Source: an uncultured Flavobacteriales bacterium | Lineage (GTDB): Bacteria > Bacteroidota > Bacteroidia > Flavobacteriales_E > Vicingaceae | Reading direction: 5' to 3' | NCBI GenBank assembly: GCA_937925525.1 | Contig: CALALS010000214.1 | Coordinates: 1 to 46,035 of the forward strand | DNA: 46,035 nucleotides | Part shown: piece by piece, positions 14,713 to 23,601 of the stretch | How the letters are laid out: every line of letters begins with the position of its first letter | Position numbering within the stretch: position 1 is the stretch's first letter | The notes under the pieces: model-generated | Told to the model about the DNA's origin: nothing | Databases searched by the model: none | Seen by the model: the letters and a program-made list of their open reading frames with translations, nothing else | Made by a program: the position numbers and the translations under genes

Positions 14713-15363
14713 TTAAATACTATCGCCTATCAGGTTATTAGTAAAAGCATACTTTACTAACTCAGCGGAATTTTTACAATTTGTTTTTTGCAGCAAATTT
14801 CTCCGATGAGAATCTACAGTACGTTCACTAATATTAAGCTTCTCTCCTATTTCTTTATTGGTAAATCCATCACATATATATCTCAAAACTTCTAATTCTC
14901 GTTCCGAAATAATATCAGCCTGCACTTGTTCTCGTTTACCATCATTTTTTAAAAACAAATTATTAAGTAGTTTGTTCGACACATTTCTACTTAAGTACTG
15001 TTTTCCTTCAGACACAGCTTTTATTGCTTCAAACAGCTCATCGGGTGCATCATCTTTTAATACATAACCCAAAGCACCCAATTCCAGCATTTTCCTTACT
15101 TCCTTTTCTTTATCATAAGCACTAAACACCAAAATTTTAGTGTCCGGCTTTTGCTTCATTATTATTTCAGTGGCTTCTATACCATTAAGTTCAGGCATTC
15201 CTATGTCCATTAAAACAACATCAAAGATTTCCTTTTCAAGTTTTTTAATTACCTCACGGCCATTGCTTGCCTCAGAAATATCCATTTCTTCATTTTCAGA
15301 CTTAAAAAGTGCAATTAGGCCGCTTCTTATTATTTTATGATCGTCTGCTATTAATATTTTCAT
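14713..15363 (-). CDS. NarL/LuxR-type response regulator
   Basis: 216 residues. Receiver with ADDHKIIRS, phosphoacceptor Asp53 in LMDIGMPELNGIEA, and YVLKDDAPDELFEAIK. The C-terminal LuxR HTH runs from about 150 (ISERELEVLRYICDGFTNKE) with SERTVDSHRRNLLQKT in the recognition helix. It is paralogous to the 12018-12677 regulator; differences concentrate in the linker, and the recognition helices are almost identical, so overlapping DNA sites are likely. First gene of the minus-strand cluster; no exact TAnnTTTG box is present upstream. Confidence 0.93.
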   Translation of the reverse strand: MKILIADDHKIIRSGLIALFKSENEEMDISEASNGREVIKKLEKEIFDVVLMDIGMPELNGIEATEIIMKQKPDTKILVFSAYDKEKEVRKMLELGALGYVLKDDAPDELFEAIKAVSEGKQYLSRNVSNKLLNNLFLKNDGKREQVQADIISERELEVLRYICDGFTNKEIGEKLNISERTVDSHRRNLLQKTNCKNSAELVKYAFTNNLIGDSI

Positions 15364-15519
15364 TTATATAATATTTTAAGCTAAACCAAATAACCTTAAA
15401 TAGTTCATCAAGTTTACCAATTTAAATTTTAAGAAATAAAAAATATGTAAATTATGCTTTTCCTAAAAAGCAAACATATGAAATAAACAGTAAATTATTG
15501 TCAGTATAAATACATATAA

Positions 15520-15545
15520 AAAACTAAGTATAAATACTTAGTTTT
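15520..15545 (-). terminator. Terminator overlapping the stop of the STAS-like gene
   Basis: AAAACTAAGTAT-AA-ATACTTAGTTTT is a perfect 12-bp palindromic stem (inner pairs must open). On the minus strand it is followed by TTTTTTAT. The gene's TAA stop lies inside the hairpin. The rest of 15364-15519 shows nothing clear. Confidence 0.65.
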
Positions 15546-15987
15546 CGAAGTCGCTTTTAAGCCATTTAATAGCAGCTTCTTGGGTATTAAAAACTTTAAA
15601 TGGAGTTTTAGGCTTATTTATTTTTACATAGAAATTGGCAATAAGCTTATAAGCTACAGAATTGGCAACTACTGCCGTAACCGCTCCAACATAACGGTCT
15701 TCCATTTTAATGGCATTATCTCTGGCTTCTTTGCCCACAGTTACATAATCTTCGGCTGTAAATAAAAAAGGTCGTTTAACATCTCCACACATCTGCATGA
15801 AGATATTATACATTTTAATTTGTAAATCAACTGTAATTTCCGTATGTTCTTTATAGTGAACGTGAACTATTCCGTCACTTCGTAACTTAACAATAGCTTC
15901 CTCTGTTTCAGTTACCTTAACAATCTCAATATTATCCAAAGCAGTAGTTTTACTGCCTAAACATAAGAAAAAAGAATACTGTAACAT
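15538..15987 (-). CDS. STAS/SpoIIAA-like domain protein (Bacteroidota family)
   Basis: About 149 residues from ATG 15987. The conserved part, from NIEIVKVTETEEAIVKLRSDG, resembles a family common in Flavobacteriia annotated as STAS/SEC14-like. Other family segments are VHVHYKEHTEITVDLQ, FTAEDYVTVGKEARDNA, KLIANFYVKINKPKTPFKVF and EAAIKWLK. Function is unknown; STAS folds bind partner proteins. A longer ORF begins at 16041, but that start overlaps the divergent Gre-like gene and adds a non-conserved tail. A TTG at 15939 is another possible start, so the N-terminus is uncertain. Confidence 0.75.
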   Translation of the reverse strand: MLQYSFFLCLGSKTTALDNIEIVKVTETEEAIVKLRSDGIVHVHYKEHTEITVDLQIKMYNIFMQMCGDVKRPFLFTAEDYVTVGKEARDNAIKMEDRYVGAVTAVVANSVAYKLIANFYVKINKPKTPFKVFNTQEAAIKWLKSDFEN

Positions 15988-16001
15988 ACTTTTTATCCTA
16001 T

Positions 16002-16009
16002 TATATTTG
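16002..16009 (+). promoter_or_regulatory. -7 promoter box of the Gre-like gene
   Basis: TATATTTG, exact match, ending five bases before ATG 16015, so the mRNA is predicted to be leaderless or nearly so. Confidence 0.5.
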
Positions 16010-16014
16010 CAATA

Positions 16015-16467
16015 ATGATTGACCTTAAGAAAAAAATACATCTATTTCTCATTTCTGATTTAGAAGAAAAATTAATGCAGCTTTCCAGTGCCATAGAAAC
16101 TTCTATGCAGGCCAGAGACAATGAAACAAAAAGCAGTATGGGAGATAAATATGAAACCGGTCGTGAAATGGCTCAATCAGAAATAGATAAACTGGCCAAC
16201 AATAAAATCAGCACCAAAAACCTGTTAAACGAACTTAAAAACTTAAACCCTGATAATAAAAATAGCATTATTACCACCGGATCATTAGTTGAAACAAACC
16301 ATGAAACTTTTTATTTTTCAATTGCTTATGGAAAATTACAAATTGAAGGCAAGGAAGTTTATGTTATTTCACCCTATTCACCTATAGGCATGGTTTTTAA
16401 ATCAAAAAAAGTAGGAGATACTATAAATTTTAAAGGGAAAACTTACACTATTACAGGCGTGAGTTAA
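16015..16467 (+). CDS. GreA/GreB-like protein
   Basis: 150 residues. An N-terminal coiled coil carries the Bacteroidota signature NETKSSMGDKYETGREMAQ. It is followed by a C-terminal FKBP-like fold of Gre factors (GSLVETNHETFYFSIAYG, VISPYSPIGMVFKSKKVGD, then YTITGV). Such proteins bind RNA polymerase near the secondary channel, but this subfamily is divergent. The acidic residues needed at the coiled-coil tip for transcript cleavage could not be confirmed, so a non-cleaving regulator is equally possible. It is divergent from the STAS-like gene, and its 3' end overlaps the convergent metallopeptidase gene by 17 bases. Confidence 0.75.
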   Translation: MIDLKKKIHLFLISDLEEKLMQLSSAIETSMQARDNETKSSMGDKYETGREMAQSEIDKLANNKISTKNLLNELKNLNPDNKNSIITTGSLVETNHETFYFSIAYGKLQIEGKEVYVISPYSPIGMVFKSKKVGDTINFKGKTYTITGVS

Positions 16468-17164
16468 ATTTTCTAAGTTCTCTGTCTATTTTAATCGCAT
16501 TAGGACAAAGAATGTCTAAAAACCTCCAGAAATTTTTTCCGTGATTCTTAAACAATGTGTGAGCCAACTCGTGCAAAATCACATAATCAATTAATTTATC
16601 CGGTAGCTTCATTAAATATAAACTCAAATTTATTCTGTTATCCACTGAACAGCTTCCCCAGCGGGTTTTTGAATTTCTAATCGTTAAACTTTTATAGGAA
16701 AGATTAAACCTTCTTGCAAGCACCTTAACTCGTTTAGGCAAATATTCTTTTGCTTCTATTCTGTATGTTTCCTCAATGGCTTTTTTCACAAAATCCTGAA
16801 AGCTTTTTCTATTTGGAACACCGCCAACAGGATACTCAACCACTAAAGTACGCTCATTAATTCTATACTTTGGTTTATCAGAACTACCTTCTCTAACCAC
16901 TAACTTTCTATATCGAGTTTCAAACTTTACATTTTCATCAAATAAAACATAGCTTTTTTCAAGCTTACGCATATTTCGTAACTGCTTTCTTACCCACTCA
17001 CGGTTTTTCTCTACCATCCGCTTAGCCTCACCGTAGTTTCCATATCTAGGCATAGAAACTCTAACGCCTTTAAAAGGCTCAACATTCAGTCGGTAGTATT
17101 TAGAGCGTTTATTTACCTTAAATACCACTTTGCCTATACCGTCTATAGCTACTTCTTTTTCCAT
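16451..17164 (-). CDS. YgjP/SprT-like zinc metallopeptidase (DUF45)
   Basis: 237 residues from ATG 17164. The zinc site is HELAH at 198-202 with a third His at 208 (KNHGKNFW). The upstream TRWGSC motif (168-173) is the hallmark of the YgjP/DUF45 family. The N-terminal half is basic (NKRSKYYRLNVEPFKGVRVSMPR). The physiological substrate is unknown. A TTG at 17173 would add three residues but lies in the promoter box. The 3' end overlaps the convergent Gre-like gene by 17 bases. Confidence 0.88.
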   Translation of the reverse strand: MEKEVAIDGIGKVVFKVNKRSKYYRLNVEPFKGVRVSMPRYGNYGEAKRMVEKNREWVRKQLRNMRKLEKSYVLFDENVKFETRYRKLVVREGSSDKPKYRINERTLVVEYPVGGVPNRKSFQDFVKKAIEETYRIEAKEYLPKRVKVLARRFNLSYKSLTIRNSKTRWGSCSVDNRINLSLYLMKLPDKLIDYVILHELAHTLFKNHGKNFWRFLDILCPNAIKIDRELRKFNSRL

Positions 17165-17170
17165 CCGACA

Positions 17171-17178
17171 CAAAATTA
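17171..17178 (-). promoter_or_regulatory. -7 promoter box of the YgjP-like gene
   Basis: Reads TAATTTTG on the minus strand, exact TAnnTTTG, ending six bases before ATG 17164; a near-leaderless transcript is predicted. Confidence 0.5.
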
Positions 17179-17281
17179 CTGGGTTTTAGTCAACTAAGTG
17201 CATGTTTTAGGTTAAATCTTTCAACTTTTTATGTTAATTATTATTAAATTGTGGATATGCCGCTACTATAAACGAAATTGT

Positions 17282-17289
17282 TATTTTTG
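17282..17289 (+). promoter_or_regulatory. -7 promoter box of the GT-C/flavoprotein operon
   Basis: TATTTTTG, exact consensus, 17 bases before ATG 17307. No well-spaced TTG was found upstream. Confidence 0.4.
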
Positions 17290-17306
17290 GGGCTCTTTTT
17301 ATCTAA

Positions 17307-19952
17307 ATGGCAAAAAAACAGCAAAATCAACAGGAAGCTCCTACTAACATTCAGCGCAAAAGCTTGTTTGTAATAGGTAATCTAGACTTTGAGGTGGATG
17401 CTATTTATACGATTACCAAACTTAACTCTTCCGAAGACATACTACCACAGATTGCCCAAAATAAAGGCAATGCAACTCTTATTTTTGCTGATAAGATTAC
17501 AGAAGGAGAATTTAAAGCATTTAATGTTGGAGTTGATGAAAAACTCACCACTATTCAGCACAATGCTTACTCAAATGTTAAAAAGGCAAAAAATCAGCTT
17601 AATCATTTACTCACAGGTCTAGACTTTGACCAAACTGATACTGCTATTTTTTATGGAAATGCAACTACCCTACTCACTAATCTCTTTGAATCAGGGCTTT
17701 CCAGAGATAAGTTTGTCAGAAATTTAAAAAGAGCTAACAATAAATTTACTTCGGTTTCAACCAAAGAATTAGCTAATAATTCCATTAATTTTAAAGGCAT
17801 TATAGACAGGTTGGTACATATTTTTTCTTACCACTTTGCCCAACCTATTCAGCTTTTGAAGGCTAAAGTTAATTCTCAAAATGCTGTATATAGGCTTATT
17901 TACGGACTTTTAATACTACTTAGCTCTTTCCTTTTCCCTTACCTAAGCAAAGATTTCGGAATTTCAGGTGACGAATATATTCACCATGTACAGGCCGGGT
18001 ACGTTTATGATTATTTTGCAAATGGTGACGAAACTTGTCTAGACCAGCCAAAAACACTACTACATTATTATGGTCAATCGTTTGACTTAATAGCATACTG
18101 GTTTATAAAAACCTTTGATATTGACGCTGTTTATGACTTTAGGCACTTTTTAAACTCTTTAACAGGATTGGCTGCTCTTTTTTTTATAGCTTTTCTGACT
18201 AAGTTATTGGCAGGGTATCGTGCAGCTGTCTTTTCTATTATAGTTGTATTAGCTTCTCCCAGGTTTATTGGTCATGCTATGACTAATCCTATGGATATGC
18301 CATTTACCATGGGTTATATCATGTCCATTTATTATATGGTTAAGCTATTTTCAAATAAGCTAAAAGTATATTGGCATGACATTATTATGCTTGGACTGGC
18401 TATCGGCTTTACGATAAGCATAAGGGTTGGAGGTTTTATTCTTTATCCTTATTTAGGTTTATTTGCATTTCTAGCTGTAATTAAAGAAACAGGCTTGTTT
18501 GGTTTATTTAATTTCAAATGGATTAAATCTTATTCAACTCTCATTGTTTCATCTATTGTAGTTATAGTGCTTTCGTATATTATTGGAATAATTGCTTGGC
18601 CATTTGCATTGGAATCTCCTTTATCAAATCCATTAGAGGCATTGGATAAACTCACCAACATTAGCAACTCCATGACACAACTATTTGAAGGTGAGAATGT
18701 GTATTCTGATAAACTACCATGGAATTACATTCCAAAGTTTATTTTTATTACCACACCTTTAATAGCCGTTTTTGGATTAGTATTATTTGCTCTTTTAAGC
18801 ATTCCAAATTTTAAAACCTCTTCTTACATACATTTCTTCTTATTGTTCTCGTTTGTATTTCCAATATTCTATGTGATTTACAAAAACTCTAACGTATATG
18901 GAGGCTGGAGGCATTTATTGTTTGTTTACCCTTCAATGGTAGTGATGGCAGCTTTAGGCTGGAATTACCTATGTAAAATCAGTAAAAAAGCTATTACACC
19001 TATTGTTGTTTCAGTCTTGTTTTTTGGACTTTCTACCCCAACTTTTGCTTGGATGGCAAAAAACCATCCCTTCCATTATGTTTATTTTAATGAATTTGTA
19101 GGAGGAGTTAAAAAAGCTTATGGAAAATATGAGTTAGATTACTATTTCCGTAGTATGAAACAAGCAGCGGAGTGGCTCATAGAAAATGAAAATTTAGCCG
19201 AAAGAAAAGACACCATAAAAGTAGTGGTGAATCATGGGGAATGTGCTCGATATTTTTTCAGAAACTTACCCAATGTTCAACTAAGTTATTCCGCATATTA
19301 TAACAGAGGTAAAAAAGATTGGGACTACTATTTAGGAGTTAACACCTACATTAATCAACATCAATTAGAGCAAGGGTTGTTTCCTCCTTACGGAACTATT
19401 AAAGCCATAGAAGTGGAAGGAAAACCAATTGCAGTGGTAATTAAGAGAGAAAACAAACTTGAATATGAGGCTTTTGAATTAGCTAATCAGGGTAAGTTTA
19501 TTGAAGCAATCGCCAAGTTTAACGAATACCTTAGACAAAACCCGAATAGTGAAGAAGCCTATCACGGACTTTCTGTTGCCTATGCTAACATTCAACAACC
19601 GGATTACGCTATTCAAGCAGCAAGTAAGTCTTTACAGCTTTATCCTGATTATATTCCTGCTCTTGAAGCCATTGGCAATGCATATTACATGAAAGGAATG
19701 TACGCAGAAGCCACACAAGCCTTTACCCGAATTACAGAAATTAAAGAAGCCTATCCAAATGCCTATTATTACTTAGCATTTTGTTATTACAATCAAGGGC
19801 AACTTGATTTAGCAATAACTTATGGTAACCAGGCTCTTGGATACAATCCCGGATATAAACAATTATATGAACTGATAGCCAACGCATACAAACAAAAAGG
19901 GAATAACGATATGGCTAACCAGTATTTGAACCAATTGAAGTCAATGAAATAA
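17307..19952 (+). CDS. GT-C-type membrane glycosyltransferase-like protein with N-terminal soluble domain and C-terminal TPRs
   Basis: 881 residues in three parts. Residues 1-190 are soluble and unrecognised. Residues about 195-600 hold some ten membrane helices. The first periplasmic loop carries GDE (221-223, FGISGDEYIHHVQ), the acidic metal-site pattern of GT-C transferases using polyprenyl-phosphate sugars. A C-terminal periplasmic part follows, with about three TPRs from residue 720 (AYHGLSVAYANIQQPDYAIQAA; YYYLAFCYYNQGQLDLA). It probably transfers a sugar to a protein or glycan outside the inner membrane; the substrate is unknown. Its stop overlaps the next ATG (TAATG), coupling it to an oxidoreductase. 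Confidence 0.75.
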   Translation: MAKKQQNQQEAPTNIQRKSLFVIGNLDFEVDAIYTITKLNSSEDILPQIAQNKGNATLIFADKITEGEFKAFNVGVDEKLTTIQHNAYSNVKKAKNQLNHLLTGLDFDQTDTAIFYGNATTLLTNLFESGLSRDKFVRNLKRANNKFTSVSTKELANNSINFKGIIDRLVHIFSYHFAQPIQLLKAKVNSQNAVYRLIYGLLILLSSFLFPYLSKDFGISGDEYIHHVQAGYVYDYFANGDETCLDQPKTLLHYYGQSFDLIAYWFIKTFDIDAVYDFRHFLNSLTGLAALFFIAFLTKLLAGYRAAVFSIIVVLASPRFIGHAMTNPMDMPFTMGYIMSIYYMVKLFSNKLKVYWHDIIMLGLAIGFTISIRVGGFILYPYLGLFAFLAVIKETGLFGLFNFKWIKSYSTLIVSSIVVIVLSYIIGIIAWPFALESPLSNPLEALDKLTNISNSMTQLFEGENVYSDKLPWNYIPKFIFITTPLIAVFGLVLFALLSIPNFKTSSYIHFFLLFSFVFPIFYVIYKNSNVYGGWRHLLFVYPSMVVMAALGWNYLCKISKKAITPIVVSVLFFGLSTPTFAWMAKNHPFHYVYFNEFVGGVKKAYGKYELDYYFRSMKQAAEWLIENENLAERKDTIKVVVNHGECARYFFRNLPNVQLSYSAYYNRGKKDWDYYLGVNTYINQHQLEQGLFPPYGTIKAIEVEGKPIAVVIKRENKLEYEAFELANQGKFIEAIAKFNEYLRQNPNSEEAYHGLSVAYANIQQPDYAIQAASKSLQLYPDYIPALEAIGNAYYMKGMYAEATQAFTRITEIKEAYPNAYYYLAFCYYNQGQLDLAITYGNQALGYNPGYKQLYELIANAYKQKGNNDMANQYLNQLKSMK

Positions 19953-21376
19953 TGAGTGAAGTAAAAAATGTAATTGTAATTGGTGCCGGACCTGCCGGAT
20001 TAAGCTGTGCTTACGAGCTTTCAAAAGCTGGAGTAAAGGTTGATGTTTACGAAGCCAGCCCTTATGTAGGTGGTATGGCAAGAAGCTTTGACCTTTGGGG
20101 GCAAAGAGTAGATGTTGGACCACATCGTTTCTTTAGTAAAGAGAAAAAAATCAATCAGTTTTTTAGTGAGTTGGTAAAAAACGATTACACACTGGTTAAC
20201 CGACTAACCCGAATTTATTATAACAAGAGATTTTTTGACTACCCTTTGAAGTTGGGTAATGTGCTAGGTAACTTGAGTCCGTTTACCATTATTAGCATTA
20301 TGTTTTATTATGCTAAACAAAGAGTGTTTCCTATCAAAAACCCTAAAACCTTTGAAGAGTGGGTAACTAATCGTTTTGGAAAAAAGTTGTTTGAAATATT
20401 CTTTAAAAACTATTCTGAAAAACTGTGGGGTATTCCTTGTTCTAAAATTGATGCTGACTGGGCTGCCCAACGAATTAAAAGTCTTTCTTTATTTGAAGCG
20501 GTAAAAAGTGCCATGTTTGGTGATAAGAATAAAAAACACAAAACATTAGTGGACCAATTTGCCTTTCCAAAAAACGGAACAGGAACCATCTATGAAAGAG
20601 CAGCAGATTTCGTAAATCTAAATGGTGGAAAAGTACATTTAAACACTCCCGTAAATAAGTTAATCATTGAAAACGGAAAGGCTGTAGGTATTGAATTAAA
20701 AGACGGTAGCATTGTAAAAGCAGACAAAGTAGTTTCATCCATGCCAATTACTACTTTGGTAAAGAATATGGAAAATACTCCAAAAGAAGTGTTAGATGCT
20801 TGCGATAAACTGTATTTCCGAAACACTATTTTAGCTTATCTTGAGGTTGATTCATTAGATTTATTTAAAGACAACTGGGTGTATGTCCACTCACCGGATG
20901 TTCTTCACGGAAGGATTACCAACTTTAGAAACTGGTGCCCTAGCCTTAACAGAGACAAGAAAACATCCATACTTTGCTTAGAGTTTTGGAGTTTCTTTGA
21001 AGATGAAATTTGGACAATGGACGATGCCAAAATTGCTCAGATGGCAAAAGAAGAAGTAGTAAAAACAGGCTTAGTAAAACCGGAAGTTCCTATTATTAAT
21101 GAATTTGTAATGCGTGTACCAAGATGTTACCCTGTTTACGAAACCGGCTATCAAGGACACATTCAAAAAGTAATTACGCATTTGAACAAAGTAGAAAATC
21201 TAATTCCAATTGGTAGATACGGTTCGTTTAAATATAATAATCAAGACCACTCCATTTTAATGGGATTATTGGCAGCTGAAAAAATACTGGGAACATCTAA
21301 CGCCAATCTTTGGGACATCAATACCGACACAGAATACCAGGAAGAAGGCAAGATTAAAGACGTTTTAGTAGGCTAA
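19952..21376 (+). CDS. FAD-dependent amine-oxidase/UGM-like oxidoreductase
   Basis: 474 residues. N-terminal FAD-binding Rossmann motif VIGAGPAGLSCAYELSKAG, then YEASPYVGGMARSF and VDVGPHRFFSKEKKI, resembling the UDP-galactopyranose mutase/protoporphyrinogen-oxidase-like clan. The C-terminus has the second FAD-contact stretch (GRYGSFKYNNQDHSILMGLLAAEKIL). These proteins often neighbour polyprenyl-linked glycosyltransferases, and here the gene is TAATG-coupled on both sides. It could oxidise or isomerise a sugar nucleotide or lipid-linked substrate; the exact reaction cannot be called. Confidence 0.8.
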   Translation: MSEVKNVIVIGAGPAGLSCAYELSKAGVKVDVYEASPYVGGMARSFDLWGQRVDVGPHRFFSKEKKINQFFSELVKNDYTLVNRLTRIYYNKRFFDYPLKLGNVLGNLSPFTIISIMFYYAKQRVFPIKNPKTFEEWVTNRFGKKLFEIFFKNYSEKLWGIPCSKIDADWAAQRIKSLSLFEAVKSAMFGDKNKKHKTLVDQFAFPKNGTGTIYERAADFVNLNGGKVHLNTPVNKLIIENGKAVGIELKDGSIVKADKVVSSMPITTLVKNMENTPKEVLDACDKLYFRNTILAYLEVDSLDLFKDNWVYVHSPDVLHGRITNFRNWCPSLNRDKKTSILCLEFWSFFEDEIWTMDDAKIAQMAKEEVVKTGLVKPEVPIINEFVMRVPRCYPVYETGYQGHIQKVITHLNKVENLIPIGRYGSFKYNNQDHSILMGLLAAEKILGTSNANLWDINTDTEYQEEGKIKDVLVG

Positions 21377-22584
21377 TGCAAGTTGCTGTAATTGGTGGCG
21401 GTGCAGCCGGCTTTTTTGCGGCATTAAACATTCACCAATTTCATCCTGATGCTAAAGTTTCCATATTCGAAAAAACGGGTAAACTACTCTCTAAAGTAAA
21501 AGTTTCAGGAGGTGGACGCTGTAATGTCACCACAGATAAACCCAATCCAAAAGAATTGGTTAATTACTATCCCAGAGGAAAAAAAGAACTCATCTCCCCT
21601 TTCTTTGAGTTCAATCCAATACATACAGAAGAATGGTTTAAAGCCAGAGGAATTGACTTTAAAACCGAACCGGACGGAAGAGTATTTCCAAAAAGCAACA
21701 GCTCACAAACCATTATTGATTGTTTCCTAAATGAAGCTGAAAAGTTAAAGATTGATATTCAACTTCATCATCAAGTCCAAAAGATTACTCCAAAAAGTGA
21801 GCAACTACAAATTGATTTTTCAAACGGTAAAAGCCAGCTCTTTGACAAAGTAATTGTAGCTATGGGCGGTCACCACAAAGAAGAGTTTTACAACATTTTC
21901 AAAGAACTTGGACATACCATCGTGTCTCCTATTCCATCACTATTTACTTTTAATTTACCCAAGAATCCCATTGTAGAATTAATGGGAATTAGCGTTGAAA
22001 ATGCTACTGTAACCGTTCCACACACCAAACAAGAAAGCACAGGACCATTACTTATTACACACTGGGGAATTAGCGGCCCGGCAGTATTAAAACTTTCCGC
22101 TATTTGCGCCAAAGAATTGTTTGCATCCAACTACCAGTTTAGTTATAAAGTAAATTGGCTCAGCCAAGCCTTCAACCAAATACTAGAACAACTTCAACAA
22201 CTCAAAAAAGAATCTCCTAAAAAGCAACTCATCAACCTCAATCAGTTTGGCTTACCTAACCGATTGTGGGAGTTTTTACTCAAAAAGGCAAACATCAATG
22301 CACAAAAAAATGCAGCCGAGCTTTCCGCAAAAGAAATAGAACAACTTGCTGCTACCCTTACCAAAGATGAATACCAAGCCAACGGGAAAACTACCTTTAA
22401 AGAAGAATTTGTAACAGCAGGCGGTATTGATTTAAAAGAAATAGACTTTAAAACCATGCAAAGCAAAAAGGTAAAGAACTTGTACTTTGCAGGAGAAGTA
22501 TTAAATATTGACGGTTTAACGGGCGGCTTTAACTTTCAAGCCTGCTGGACAGGCGGATACATTGCAGCGCAATTAGCCGAATAA
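21376..22584 (+). CDS. HI0933/BaiN-family flavoprotein
   Basis: 402 residues with the family signatures in order: AVIGGGAAGFFAA (FAD binding), KLLSKVKVSGGGRCNVTT, GRVFPKSNSSQTIID, GPLLITHWGISGPAVLKLS and the C-terminal LYFAGEVLNIDGLTGGFNFQ. This is the YhiN/HI0933 group of NAD(P)/FAD oxidoreductases; BaiN members reduce enone steroids, but substrates of most are unknown. Its ATG shares the stop of the upstream oxidoreductase (TAATG). It is the last gene of the trio; no strong hairpin terminator is seen before the next gene. Confidence 0.9.
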   Translation: MQVAVIGGGAAGFFAALNIHQFHPDAKVSIFEKTGKLLSKVKVSGGGRCNVTTDKPNPKELVNYYPRGKKELISPFFEFNPIHTEEWFKARGIDFKTEPDGRVFPKSNSSQTIIDCFLNEAEKLKIDIQLHHQVQKITPKSEQLQIDFSNGKSQLFDKVIVAMGGHHKEEFYNIFKELGHTIVSPIPSLFTFNLPKNPIVELMGISVENATVTVPHTKQESTGPLLITHWGISGPAVLKLSAICAKELFASNYQFSYKVNWLSQAFNQILEQLQQLKKESPKKQLINLNQFGLPNRLWEFLLKKANINAQKNAAELSAKEIEQLAATLTKDEYQANGKTTFKEEFVTAGGIDLKEIDFKTMQSKKVKNLYFAGEVLNIDGLTGGFNFQACWTGGYIAAQLAE

Positions 22585-22646
22585 TTTTTGTTAATTAATA
22601 AGCAAAATTAATTACTTTTCCATCCATAAAGCAACAATCCAACTCA

Positions 22647-23510
22647 ATGACAAGAGAAGAACAATTAGTCTTTTGTAAGAAATGTTCTAATAAACGACTA
22701 GATTTAAAACAAGGACTAATTTGTAGCATTACCAATCAAAAAGCTGATTTTGAAGTAGAGTGTCCTAATTTTGAAATTGACGAAAAAGTAAAGAAAGAAA
22801 TTGAAGACAAAAAGGCACTGATTAGACCAAACAAAAAAAGAGCTGAAATAGCCATTAAGCTTATTTATATTGTCATGGCGTTAGACATGCTTTCTATCAT
22901 TTCCTCTTATTTACAATTTACCTTACTTGAAGCAATACAAAACAATGAAGATGTTTCAGAGCAAATGATAACATTTAACGATTTACGAGAACAAATTATA
23001 GGGCTTTTATACACCGTACTAATTATTATATCAAGCATAACATTTATAAGATGGTTCAGAAGAGCCTATTACAATTTACACCACCGAACTGAGTGCAGAT
23101 ATTCTGAAGGTTGGGCAGCAGGAGGCTGGTTTGTTCCTATAGCTTCATTATTTATTCCTTACCAAATTATGAAAGAAATGTGGGTAAAAACATCTAAACT
23201 TATAAGTGAAGCTACTGATAACATCTCCGACACAAAAGGAACAGCACTAATTGGCATTTGGTGGACTTTATGGATAATATCTAACTATGTAGGGCAATAC
23301 ATTATAAAAGTAGCCTTTAACTCTACATCAGTAGAAGATTATATAAACCTAACCATTGCCGACATTTTTGATTCTCTTTTAGGAATTCCATTGGCATTAA
23401 TTGTTATTAAAATCATAAAGCGATACGCTGCAAAAGAAGAAAAACTGGCCGAGATAGAAAACCCGGAAGGAAACATAGAAAAACATTTAGTAGGCACTTA
23501 TAAATTTTAA
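22647..23510 (+). CDS. DUF4328 membrane protein with N-terminal Cys motif
   Basis: 287 residues. The N-terminus FCKKCSNKRLDLKQGLICS ... ECPNFE has four Cys in zinc-ribbon-like spacing. A DUF4328-type membrane region with four or five helices follows. Its typical features are FIRWFRRAYYNLHHR, GWAAGGWFVPIASLFIPYQIMKEMW and GIWWTLWIISNYVGQ. Function unknown; members of the family sit in the inner membrane. A degenerate promoter (TTG 22588-22590, TACTTTTC 22613-22620) precedes it. A hairpin terminator follows. Confidence 0.8.
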   Translation: MTREEQLVFCKKCSNKRLDLKQGLICSITNQKADFEVECPNFEIDEKVKKEIEDKKALIRPNKKRAEIAIKLIYIVMALDMLSIISSYLQFTLLEAIQNNEDVSEQMITFNDLREQIIGLLYTVLIIISSITFIRWFRRAYYNLHHRTECRYSEGWAAGGWFVPIASLFIPYQIMKEMWVKTSKLISEATDNISDTKGTALIGIWWTLWIISNYVGQYIIKVAFNSTSVEDYINLTIADIFDSLLGIPLALIVIKIIKRYAAKEEKLAEIENPEGNIEKHLVGTYKF

Positions 23511-23533
23511 TATTACCTAAAAACCGACTAACT

Positions 23534-23590
23534 TGCGATAACTTACGCTAAAGCAAATTGAAACTTACTTTAGCTTTTTTGTTGTACTTC
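23534..23590 (+). repeat. Left inverted repeat bracket of the EndoU-like gene
   Basis: Contains TGCGATAAC (23534-23542), CGCTAAAGC, and TTTGTTGTACTTC (23578-23590). The reverse complements occur after the gene: GAAGTACAACAAA at 24267-24279 (13/13) and GTTATCGCA at 24391-24399 (9/9), with GCTTAGC just inside. The order is preserved as nested arms, so this looks like the left end of a bracketed unit and not a chance dyad. Confidence 0.55.
23547..23581 (+). terminator. Terminator-like hairpin after the DUF4328 gene
   Basis: GCTAAAG (23547-23553) pairs with CTTTAGC (23568-23574) across a 14-nt loop, directly followed by TTTTTTG. It probably ends the DUF4328 transcript and lies within the left repeat bracket. 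Confidence 0.6.
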
Positions 23591-23601
23591 ATTAAAAAAG
23601 C

